Shown: one piece after another, positions 45,289 to 52,649 of the stretch
Numbering within the stretch: the first letter of the stretch is position 1
How the letters are laid out: each line of letters begins with the position of its first letter
DNA from: CAWIVH01 sp963839475
Lineage (GTDB): Bacteria; Acidobacteriota; UBA6911
NCBI GenBank assembly: GCA_963839475.1
Contig: CAWIVH010000017.1
Span: 620,001 to 684,000 of the forward strand
Direction: 5' to 3'
Length of the DNA: 64,000 nt
Position numbers and translations under genes: made by a program
Notes under the pieces: model-generated
What the model was told of the DNA's origin: nothing
Seen by the model: the letters and a program-made list of their open reading frames with translations, nothing else
Database searches by the model: none

Positions 45289-47042
45289 ACAAGTATCCCC
45301 TCGATCTCGGCGTAGACTTGTTGGTCTGAGAAGTGCAGCGCGCTGATCGCGCCGGCGGGACAACCGGCGACGCATGTGCCGCACGCCTTGCAAAGAGCCG
45401 CGTTGATGCTCGAGACTTTGAGCGCTTCGTCGAAGCTGATGGCCGAGTAGGGGCACAGGTCGTTGCACATCTTGCAGCCGCTGCACAGCTTAGCGTTAAT
45501 CACGGCGCAGGCGGCATCCATCTCGACCTCGCCGCGGACCATCAGCGACATGGCCAGTGCGGCCGCTGCGCCGCCCTGCGCAACCGAGTCCGGGATGTCC
45601 TTCGGGCCCTGGCAGGCGCCGGCGATGAAGACGCCGTCGGTGGGTGTCGAGACCGGCCCCAGCTTCGGATGGCGTTCGATGAAGAAACCGTCCGCGCCGA
45701 CCGACACGCCGAACCTCCGCCCGGTCTCCTTCGCGTCGCTGCGTGCCTCCAGGGCTGTGCAGAGAATCACCATGTCCACCGGGATCTCCCGGAACCGCGC
45801 CGCCAGGGTGTCCTCGCAGCGCACCAGCAGGTTTCCCTCCTTCTTCCAGGCGCCCGAGGCCGGTACGACCTCCGCTCCCTTGCCGCGGATCACATTGACC
45901 CCCTCGGTCAGGATCCTCTGGAAGAACTCCTCGTACCCCTTTCCGAACGAACGCAGGTCGATGTAGAGCTGGTAGACCTCGGCGCTGGTCTTCTCCTTTA
46001 CCAGATGGGAAAATTTCAGCGCGTACATGCAGCAGACGCGGCTGCAGTAGGCATGGCGGTTCGAGTCGCGGCTGCCGATGCAGTGCAGGATAGCGATCGC
46101 CCGCGGCTCCTGCCCGTTCTCGAGCGCGATCCTCCCGCCGGTCGATCCCGCGGCGTTGTTCATCCGCTCGAACTCCATGGAGGTGATGACGTTGGGCAGC
46201 CTCCCGTAGCCGTACTGTTTCAGGGTGCCGGGGTGGAGATCCTGAAAGCCGGTCGCGAGGATCACCGTGCCGACCTCAACCTCCTCGATTCGATCCACGT
46301 CCTCGTGGTTGATGCACTCCTTGGGGCAGACCTGTGCGCAGATCCGGCAGCCTCCAGTCCGGAAGTGCACGCAGTATTCCGGATCGATCCGCGGGACGTT
46401 GGGCACGGCCTGCCGGAAGGGGACCGAGATCGCGGCGTTCGGGCCGAGCGCGATCTCGTCGTGGACTATCTCCCGGTGAGCTCTCTCCTCCATCGCGATG
46501 TGGCCCGTTGGGCAGAGCGCCGCGCAGGCCCCGCACAGGATGCAGGCTTCGGACGCCGCGTCGAAGGGAGTGGTGACATAACGGGTGGCGCCCCTCGAAG
46601 CGAACCCCAGTGCCTGCGCTCCCACAATCTCATCGCAGACACGCACACACAGCCCGCAGAGAATGCACGTGTCCTCACCCCAGCCCCACCGCGGAGCGTC
46701 CACACCGAGCTTCGCGCCGAGAGCCTCCAGCACCGGCATCGGCGCGCAGCGGCTGGCCATCATTTCGAAATTCATCCGCCGCGCGGCAAGCACCCGCGGC
46801 GAGTGGGTGAGGACCTCGAGGCCCGCTTCCGCTGGGAAGTTGCATGAGGTCACCATGCGCATACGCCCCCGGTGGTCCTTCACCTCCACGCAGCAGATCC
46901 GGCAGGCCGCGTACGGGGTGACGTACTTGTAGTAGCAGAGGGTCGGGATCTCGATCCCAAGCGCCGTGGCTGCCTGGAGGACGTAGGAGCCCTCCTCTAC
47001 CTCGGTCCGCCGGCCGTCAATCGTGATGGACACCTGTGCCAT
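45285..47042 (-). CDS. Fusion of a HoxU/NuoG-N-like iron-sulfur subunit with the C-terminal half of HdrA
   Basis: 585 residues. Residues 1-80 are a plant-type [2Fe-2S] ferredoxin (Cys36, 47, 50, 67: TLCYYKY, AACRIC, TSC). Residues 85-180 follow the HoxU/NuoG N-terminal plan with two [4Fe-4S] sites (CILCGLCVRVC and CILCGACAALC). From about 218 the sequence is HdrA: YCVHFRTGGCRICAQVC, VEVGTVILATGF (second part of the FAD domain), AILHCIGSRD, YCSRVCCMYALK, DGVFIAGACQGPKDIPDSVAQGGAAA, and two final [4Fe-4S] motifs (CSGCKMCNDLC, CKACGTCVAGC). The first half of HdrA with the FAD-binding GGGIAG motif is a separate gene at 49554-50507. The fusion should physically wire an NADH module to the bifurcating flavin. 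Confidence 0.9.
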   Translation of the reverse strand: MAQVSITIDGRRTEVEEGSYVLQAATALGIEIPTLCYYKYVTPYAACRICCVEVKDHRGRMRMVTSCNFPAEAGLEVLTHSPRVLAARRMNFEMMASRCAPMPVLEALGAKLGVDAPRWGWGEDTCILCGLCVRVCDEIVGAQALGFASRGATRYVTTPFDAASEACILCGACAALCPTGHIAMEERAHREIVHDEIALGPNAAISVPFRQAVPNVPRIDPEYCVHFRTGGCRICAQVCPKECINHEDVDRIEEVEVGTVILATGFQDLHPGTLKQYGYGRLPNVITSMEFERMNNAAGSTGGRIALENGQEPRAIAILHCIGSRDSNRHAYCSRVCCMYALKFSHLVKEKTSAEVYQLYIDLRSFGKGYEEFFQRILTEGVNVIRGKGAEVVPASGAWKKEGNLLVRCEDTLAARFREIPVDMVILCTALEARSDAKETGRRFGVSVGADGFFIERHPKLGPVSTPTDGVFIAGACQGPKDIPDSVAQGGAAAALAMSLMVRGEVEMDAACAVINAKLCSGCKMCNDLCPYSAISFDEALKVSSINAALCKACGTCVAGCPAGAISALHFSDQQVYAEIEGILV

Positions 47043-47052
47043 GCCGTCTCTC

Positions 47053-49062
47053 CTACTGGGCTACCGCCGCGGCCTTCCGCTGCGTCATCGGTTTCCAGAC
47101 GTCTCGGGCGGCGTGCTGGATCGCATCGGCCTCGCTCCTGCGCACGCGGACAATCGCGTCGAACTGGCAAACCTGGTAACAAGCGTCGCACTGGATGCAC
47201 TTGGACTGATCGATCACCTGCAGGTTCTTTGCGCCGCCGCTGATCGCCTCCGACGGGCAGGCCTTCACGCATTTTGCGTCGCCGACGCACTTCTCGTTGA
47301 TCGCGTAGCCGACCAGGTCCCGGCAAACTCCGGCCGGGCAGCGCTTCTCGCGGATGTGCGCATCGTATTCCTTTCGGAAGTACCGCAGGGTCGAGAGCAC
47401 CGGGTTCGGAGCGCTGCCGCCGAGCTGGCAGAGGCTGGTATCGATCAGAGTCGCCGAGATCTCCTGAAGTGTCTGGACATCTTCGTCCTTCCCCTGCCCG
47501 CGGGTGATTCGCTCGAGGATGTCGTGGAGCATGCGCAACCCCTCGCGGCAGGGCAAGCACTTGCCGCAGGACTCCTCGATGAGGAAGTGGATGAAGTATT
47601 TGGCCACATCCACCATGCAGGAGTCTTCGTCCATGACAATCATGCCGCCCGAGCCCATCATGGAGCCGGCCTTGGTCAACTCGTCGAAGTCCACAGGCAA
47701 GTCCAGCAGGCTCGTCACGGCCTCGTCCTCCCGGATCTCGCTGCTGGCGACCATCGATTCGTGTACCTGCTCGTCGAGCGTTTCCACAATCAAGGTCCCG
47801 CCGGAGGGGCCTCCGGTTTGGACGGCCTTGAACTTTTTCTTCCCGGGCACGCCGCCGCCGATGTCGTAGAGGATCTCCCGCAGCGTAATCCCCATCGGCA
47901 CCTCGACGAGGCCGGTGTTGATGATCTTGCCCGTCAGCGCGAACAGCTTGGTTCCCTTCGAACGCGCCGTGCCGATGGCCGAGTACCACGCGGCGCCATT
48001 TTCGATGATCAGCGGGACGTTCGCCCAGGTTTCGACGTTGTTCAGGTTCGAGGGCTTGTTCCACAGGCCATACTCGACCGTGTGCACGTATTTCGGCCGC
48101 GGTTCCCCGATCTTTCCCTCGAGCGAGGCCATCAGGGCCGTGGATTCACCGCAGACGAACGCTCCCCCTCCGCGACTGACATGGATGTCGAAGTCGAAGC
48201 CGCTGCCAAGGATGTTCCTCCCGAGCATGCCCAGCTCGCGCGCCTGCCTGAGCGCAATCGAGAAGTTGGTCACGGCCAGCTTGTATTCGTCGCGGACGTA
48301 GATGTATCCCTCGTGAGATCCGATTGCGTAGGCGCCGATGATCATTCCCTCGATCACCGAGTGCGGGTTGCCCTCCAGGACGGACCGATCCATGAAGGCG
48401 CCGGGATCCCCCTCGTCCGCATTGCAGATGACGTATTTTGGCTCGCCTTTGGCCTTGCGGCAGGTTTCCCATTTACGTCCGGCCGGGAATCCGCCGCCTC
48501 CCCTCCCGCGCAGACCCGAGGCCTTGATCTCCTCGATGATCTCCTCGGGTTTCATCGTGAACAGGGCTTTGAGCAGGGCTGAATATCCTCCCAGAAGGAC
48601 ATAGTCGTCCACACAGGTCGGGTCCATCAGCCCGTTCTTGCCGAGGACCAGCCGCATCTGCTTGCGGTAGAACGGGACATCTGCTTCGCGGACGAACCGC
48701 TGCTTGGTCTGGGGGTCGCGATAGAGGAGCTTCTGGACGATCTGGCCGTGCTTTATCGTCTGGTCCACGATCAAGCCGACGTCGTTCGGCGTGATCTGCT
48801 GGTAGAAGATCTCGGCAGGGCGGATGACCAGCAGCGGCCCCCGCTCACAGAAGCCGCGGCAACCGGTCAGCTTGAGCCGGACGGCGCCCTCGAGTCGCTC
48901 CGCTTCGATCTTCTTCTGGAACGCCTCGGCGACTTCCTCGCATCCGCAAGCCCGGCACCCGGTCCCGGCGCACAAGGCTATGGTCGGGACGTTGCCGTCC
49001 TGGTTCGCTTGGAGTTGAGCGCGGTAGAGGTTCAGCTCCTCGGGCGAGTTGATGAGCATCAT
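47053..49062 (-). CDS. NuoF/HoxF-like NADH-oxidising flavoprotein subunit
   Basis: 669 residues. Residues 25-85 are a thioredoxin-like [2Fe-2S] domain (CAGTGCRACGC, then TGCRGFC). The NuoF core follows: FMN-binding GLRGRGGGGFPAGRKWE at 183-198, NAD-binding NADEGDPGAFMDRSVLEG from 214, HEGYIYVRDEY, an SLBB region, and the N3-type [4Fe-4S] site ESCGKCLPCREG (Cys499, 502, 505, and Cys545). The tail adds two [4Fe-4S] motifs near 596-602 and 622-632 (KCIQCDACYQVC). This three-part layout is that of HydB/NfnB-type soluble NAD(H)-linked subunits. It should exchange electrons with NAD+/NADH and pass them to the fusion protein encoded 10 bp downstream. Confidence 0.92.
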   Translation of the reverse strand: MMLINSPEELNLYRAQLQANQDGNVPTIALCAGTGCRACGCEEVAEAFQKKIEAERLEGAVRLKLTGCRGFCERGPLLVIRPAEIFYQQITPNDVGLIVDQTIKHGQIVQKLLYRDPQTKQRFVREADVPFYRKQMRLVLGKNGLMDPTCVDDYVLLGGYSALLKALFTMKPEEIIEEIKASGLRGRGGGGFPAGRKWETCRKAKGEPKYVICNADEGDPGAFMDRSVLEGNPHSVIEGMIIGAYAIGSHEGYIYVRDEYKLAVTNFSIALRQARELGMLGRNILGSGFDFDIHVSRGGGAFVCGESTALMASLEGKIGEPRPKYVHTVEYGLWNKPSNLNNVETWANVPLIIENGAAWYSAIGTARSKGTKLFALTGKIINTGLVEVPMGITLREILYDIGGGVPGKKKFKAVQTGGPSGGTLIVETLDEQVHESMVASSEIREDEAVTSLLDLPVDFDELTKAGSMMGSGGMIVMDEDSCMVDVAKYFIHFLIEESCGKCLPCREGLRMLHDILERITRGQGKDEDVQTLQEISATLIDTSLCQLGGSAPNPVLSTLRYFRKEYDAHIREKRCPAGVCRDLVGYAINEKCVGDAKCVKACPSEAISGGAKNLQVIDQSKCIQCDACYQVCQFDAIVRVRRSEADAIQHAARDVWKPMTQRKAAAVAQ

Positions 49063-49072
49063 GGCTCGTGCC

Positions 49073-49561
49073 TCATGGGATCCTCACCGGGCCGCCGTTC
49101 CGTACCGCCTCCAGCATCTTGTCCACCCCGGAGACGGTCAGGTGGCCCCAGCATTTGTTGTCCGCGACGACGACAGGCCCGAGCGCGCAGGCTCCGACGC
49201 AGTTCACCGTCTCGAGCGTGAACTCCCCGTCTTTCGTTGTTTGACCCCGCTCGATCTTCAGGTCCCGCTCGAGCTTCTCGACGATGCTCCGGGAGTTGCG
49301 AACGTGGCAAGCGGTGCCGGTGCAGACGCAGAGGTGGTGGCGGCCGCGCGGCTCGAGGCTGAAGGCCTTGTAGAAGGTCGCCACGCCGTAGATCTGCGAG
49401 AGGGCGATGTCCATGTGCTGGCCGATGACCTCCATCGCCTCTCGCGGCAGGTGGCGGTATTCCCGCTGAACTTCCTGCAGGATCATGATTACGGCGGTCG
49501 GCCTCGCCTCGTAGGTTTGGATGATCCGCTCCACGTTGGCGCGCATCTGCGCCTCAATCAT
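49073..49561 (-). CDS. NuoE/HoxE-like [2Fe-2S] subunit
   Basis: 162 residues. Thioredoxin-like NuoE family: YRHLPREAMEVIGQHMDIALSQIYGVATFY then the cluster Cys in CVCTGTACHVR and NCVGACALGP. In HydC/HoxE/NuoE proteins this subunit partners NuoF in NADH oxidation. Its start overlaps the HdrA N-half gene by eight bases, which shows that the NADH module is built into the hdr transcript and not a later neighbour. Confidence 0.92.
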   Translation of the reverse strand: MIEAQMRANVERIIQTYEARPTAVIMILQEVQREYRHLPREAMEVIGQHMDIALSQIYGVATFYKAFSLEPRGRHHLCVCTGTACHVRNSRSIVEKLERDLKIERGQTTKDGEFTLETVNCVGACALGPVVVADNKCWGHLTVSGVDKMLEAVRNGGPVRIP

Positions 49562-50507
49562 GGCTCCCCCTCCTCTCTTCGGTCAAACCCGCTCGGCTGA
49601 CGCGCCCCAGGTGTTTGAGATCCGACGCCAAGGCTCGCGGCGTTCCCTCGCGGTAGACCCGCCCCCCGAGGACCATCCGACGCTGCGTCGGGTAGGGCCG
49701 CGATGGACAGGCTTCGTAGCAGGTCCCGCAGCTGTTGCACTTCGAGACGTCCACGAAGCGGGCCTTTCGGCGGATGTGGACCTTAAAGTTGCCGATGTAG
49801 CCTTCGACCTGCTCAATGTCGGACCATGTCATCAGTCGGATGTTGGGATGCTGCCCCACGGAGACCATTTTCGGCGTCAGGATGCAGGCCGCGCAGTCCA
49901 GTGTCGGGAAGGTCTTGTCGAAGTTCGCCATGTGCCCGCCAATCGAAGCTTCCCGCTCAACCAGAACCACCTTCATGCCCGCGTCGCCGAGCTGAAGCGC
50001 GGTCTCGATCCCGGCGATGCCCCCACCCACGACGAGCGCCCGGTTGCGGATCTGCACGCGGCGCATCTCGAGCGGCTCCTGCAAGGCCACTCGCCGGACC
50101 GCGGCGCTGACGAGGGCTTTGGCCTTCCCCGTTGCCGCAACATGGTCCGTCGTGACCCAGGAGACCTGCTCCCGGATGTTCGACATGGCGAAGAGGTAAC
50201 GGTTCAGCCCCGCCTTCTCCACCGCTTTGCGAAAAGTCGGTTCGTGCATCAGGGGGCTGCAGGCCGCCACAACGACGCGGGTCAGGTTGTGCTCGCGGAT
50301 ATCCTTCTGGATGAGGTCCTGGCCGGGATCGGAGCACATGAACCGGTAGGTGCGCGCGACAGCCACGTGCGGCAGCTCCCCGGCGAACTTCGAGACGGCC
50401 TCGACGTCCACGGTCTTGGCGATGTTGGTCCCACAGTGACAGACGTAAACCCCGATCCGCGGGAATTCACCGGTGCCTCTGTCGCCGTTGTTTCCACTGC
50501 CGTTCAT
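49554..50507 (-). CDS. hdrA: N-terminal half of HdrA (FAD-binding part), split from its C-terminal half
   Basis: 317 residues. The HdrA N-terminal iron-sulfur region is seen in VYVCHCGTNI with later Cys58 and Cys83 (FMCSDPGQD, AACSPLMHEPTF). The FAD Rossmann motif RALVVGGGIAGIETALQLGD starts at 157, then EREASIGGHMANFDKTFPTLDCAACILTPKM, and a [4Fe-4S] motif CNSCGTCYEAC. There the HdrA homology stops, followed by a short unrelated-looking tail. The missing remainder, including VGTVILATGF, is the C-terminal part of the gene at 45285-47042. The FAD domain must therefore form from two chains. Stop and start overlaps with hdrB (4 bp) and nuoE (8 bp) show coupling. Confidence 0.88.
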   Translation of the reverse strand: MNGSGNNGDRGTGEFPRIGVYVCHCGTNIAKTVDVEAVSKFAGELPHVAVARTYRFMCSDPGQDLIQKDIREHNLTRVVVAACSPLMHEPTFRKAVEKAGLNRYLFAMSNIREQVSWVTTDHVAATGKAKALVSAAVRRVALQEPLEMRRVQIRNRALVVGGGIAGIETALQLGDAGMKVVLVEREASIGGHMANFDKTFPTLDCAACILTPKMVSVGQHPNIRLMTWSDIEQVEGYIGNFKVHIRRKARFVDVSKCNSCGTCYEACPSRPYPTQRRMVLGGRVYREGTPRALASDLKHLGRVSRAGLTEERRGSHD

Positions 50508-51382
50508 GCCGGCACCTCGCTCAGTCTGGCTGTGAGTTCGCCGGCTCCCACGATCATCTGATCCAGGAGCATTTCGCTGGGCGTGAAGCCCAGTGCGAGC
50601 CCGAGCAGCTGCGTGAAGAACAGAATGGGAATGTTGTAGTTCTCCTGGAACGCCTGACCGATCCGCCCCTGGTAGGCCTCAAGGTTCATCTGGCAAAGTG
50701 GGCAGGTCGTAAGGATTACATCCGCCGACTCCTGCCTGGCCTCGGCGAGGATGTCGCGGTTGAGCTTGAGGGCGACGTCTTCAAAGGTCGTCATCAGCAT
50801 GCCCCCGCAGCAGCGCAGCTTGTTGACGAATGGAACAACGGTCGCGCCCAGGGCCGAGAAGAGATCGTCCAGGGTCCTCGGGGTCTCGGTATCGTCGAAC
50901 CAACCCCTCGGGCGGACGATCTGGCAGCCGTAGTAGGGAGCGATCCGGATGCCCTCGAGCCGGCGTACGGCCTTCGCGGCAATCCCCGCGATCCCGAACT
51001 TGTTGACCAGGATGTCGAGAGGATGAAAGACATCCACTTTCGCAGAGTAGGACAGGCCCGCCGCGGCCAGCACGTCGTTGACCTGCTTCGTGTGCTCCTC
51101 CCCCCACCGCATGTGCCGGTTCACTTTGGAGAGAATCGTGTAGCAGGAACTGCACGGGGCACAGACGTTGAGCCCCATCTTCTCGGCGCCGGCGAGGTTG
51201 CGGGCGGAGATCGAGTACGCCGTCAGCTTGTTGATTGTAATGTAGGAGGTCGCTCCGCAGCAGTTCCAGTCGTCGATCTCTTTCAGGCCAATGCCCAGGC
51301 GCTCGAAGACGCGCCGCAGCGACACGTCGTACGGACGGGCGGTGGATTCGAGGCTGCATCCGGGATAATAGGCAAAATCCAT
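50504..51382 (-). CDS. hdrB: Heterodisulfide reductase subunit B (HdrB)
   Basis: 292 residues from the ATG at 51382, which overlaps the hdrC stop. The frame is open further up only as an antisense-like shadow of hdrC. Two CCG domains are intact: YYPGCSLESTARPYD, DDWNCCGATS, CAPCSSC, and YYGCQIVRP, LRCCGGM, CPLCQMN. These hold the two non-cubane [4Fe-4S] clusters that reduce the disulfide in methanogens. In non-methanogens the natural substrate is mostly unknown. Confidence 0.92.
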   Translation of the reverse strand: MDFAYYPGCSLESTARPYDVSLRRVFERLGIGLKEIDDWNCCGATSYITINKLTAYSISARNLAGAEKMGLNVCAPCSSCYTILSKVNRHMRWGEEHTKQVNDVLAAAGLSYSAKVDVFHPLDILVNKFGIAGIAAKAVRRLEGIRIAPYYGCQIVRPRGWFDDTETPRTLDDLFSALGATVVPFVNKLRCCGGMLMTTFEDVALKLNRDILAEARQESADVILTTCPLCQMNLEAYQGRIGQAFQENYNIPILFFTQLLGLALGFTPSEMLLDQMIVGAGELTARLSEVPA

Positions 51383-51978
51383 CAGAGTCCCCCGATCTCT
51401 TCGGCCCGCCGCACGATCGCCTTCACCTCCCCGATCCGCTTGATGCGCTTGGGCAGCAGCCCCAGCCTCTTGCGCTTCAACATCGCGAGAGCGAAACGCT
51501 GCAATCGCGGAGAGAGGAGTGAGGCTGGGCTGGCGGTCAGGAGATACTTGATGCCAAGCCACAACTCCCAGTTCCGGCCGTACCGCTTGATGTTGTGCGA
51601 GAAAGCCTCGGCCATGACATGGCCCGGGAACGTCTTCGGGAAGACGCCCATGCGCGTGGCGACCCGTTTCAGAGCGTAAATGTTGTCCGTCACACGGATT
51701 CCCGCGGGGCAGCGGACCGTGCAGGCATAGCAGGAGGCACAGATCCAGATCGACCGGCTGCGGAGGATCTCCTCGAGAAATCCGGCGCGGAATAGGGCGA
51801 CGAGCTGCCTCGGTGAGATGTCCATTGCGTAGGAGACGGGGCAGGAGCCGGTGCAGCTTCCGCACTGGATGCAGTTGCGCACCCTTTCACCGTCGGGGAA
51901 AGTATGGATCTGGTCCCAGTAGGCGGCCCGGAGATCGGCTTCCCGGCCACGAGGCTCAGTCACTATAGAATTTAACAT
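51382..51978 (-). CDS. hdrC: Heterodisulfide reductase subunit C (HdrC), first gene of the operon
   Basis: 198 residues. Two [4Fe-4S] ferredoxin motifs, NCIQCGSCTGSCPVS (Cys36, 39, 42, 46) and CASCYACTVRCPAGI, and the helical tail of the HdrC family, with no membrane segments, so the soluble type. It passes electrons from HdrA to HdrB. The start follows GAGGGGACAGGTC; this ribosome binding site lies in one arm of a leader hairpin (see 51981-52018). Confidence 0.92.
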   Translation of the reverse strand: MLNSIVTEPRGREADLRAAYWDQIHTFPDGERVRNCIQCGSCTGSCPVSYAMDISPRQLVALFRAGFLEEILRSRSIWICASCYACTVRCPAGIRVTDNIYALKRVATRMGVFPKTFPGHVMAEAFSHNIKRYGRNWELWLGIKYLLTASPASLLSPRLQRFALAMLKRKRLGLLPKRIKRIGEVKAIVRRAEEIGGL

Positions 51979-51980
51979 GA

Positions 51981-52018
51981 CCTGTCCCCTCAGTCAGCCG
52001 CGGCGGGACAGGCTGACT
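51981..52018 (-). promoter_or_regulatory. Mutually exclusive leader hairpins in front of hdrC
   Basis: On the minus strand AGTCAGCC (52018-52011) can pair with GGCTGACT (51999-51992). Alternatively CCTGTCCC (52012-52005) can pair with GGGACAGG (51988-51981). Both stems are perfect over 8 bp and share the bases 52011-52012, so they exclude each other. The second one covers the ribosome binding site. This is the layout of a translational switch. Confidence 0.6.
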
Positions 52019-52040
52019 CCATCCTGAACAGGTGCGGAGG

Positions 52041-52064
52041 AATCATGAGGTTCCCCTCATGATT
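52041..52064 (-). promoter_or_regulatory. Perfect inverted repeat upstream of hdrC
   Basis: AATCATGAGG (52041-52050) and CCTCATGATT (52055-52064) with a 4-base spacer, about 63 bp before the hdrC start. It may be an operator for a dimeric regulator or a third hairpin of the leader. Confidence 0.6.
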
Positions 52065-52176
52065 TGTCTTATCCATCTCTAATGCGAAAGGTCTCACAAG
52101 TCAAGCATGATCCGCTGGCAGCTGCGATTGAGACGCTGAACGCATTCTGAGATTTTGCGCGCTGCATTGCTTTTTC

Positions 52177-52547
52177 GGGTACTGTCAAATTGGGCCAGCT
52201 TCAGTGACAATGGACGGAGGGAATCTCCATATTGATATTCTAGTAACGAAACGCAGAGACTGTCGAGCCGCTAAACGCTTCTTTCGTAAGGCATTGAAAC
52301 ATCAAAGTCAGGTGCCTTGGCAGCTCGTAACCGACAAGCTTCGCACGTACGGGGCTGCACACCGTGAGATCTTTCCTTCGGTGATGCATCGTTCGGAAGG
52401 TATCTTCTCAAATCAGCTCACCATCGACTCCTCCGTGATCGAGCCTTCTTTGAATGGAGAGATTCGACGTGTGCCTGCTGAAAGAGGGGCAAAGATGCCG
52501 TTTGCTGCGGCCAAAATCGCTCCGTGGTCATTAACTTGACAGCACCC
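52177..52547 (+). mobile_element. Internally deleted IS6-family element with both terminal repeats
   Basis: About 371 bp bounded by inverted ends: GGGTACTGTCAAATT at 52177 and, on the other strand, GGGTGCTGTCAAGTT ending at 52547 (13 of 15 identical). Inside, the plus frame reads GGNLHIDILVTKRRDCRAAKR, split here from WQLVTDKLRTYGAAHREIFPS, the middle of the IS6/IS240 DDE transposase. Its N-terminal DNA-binding part and final catalytic region are missing or altered. It is immobile unless helped by an intact relative. Confidence 0.72.
52204..52539 (+). pseudogene. IS6-family transposase fragment
   Basis: An open frame of 111 codons whose first about 65 residues match the DDE core (one Asp in VTDKLRTYGAA). 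The remainder (SNQLTIDSSVIEPSLNG) diverges from the family, where an HxxxxxxNRAENSH-type stretch is expected. It lies wholly inside the element at 52177-52547. Confidence 0.65.
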
Positions 52548-52649
52548 CCGCTTGTGCACGTGCTTGGGTGCGCGGAGCAATAAAGAAATCGACTCCTGAT
52601 GTCGCAATCACCACCGGTGAAGGATCTCCATCTTTGTTGCCTGCCTATT

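Noticed and set aside
42819..48582. Long plus-strand open frames (for example 42819-43907, 45333-46847 and 47023-48582)
   Set aside because: They lie exactly antisense to mvhA, the HdrA fusion and the NuoF-like gene. They read as His/Arg/Val-rich sequence without domains and are shadows caused by high G+C third positions.
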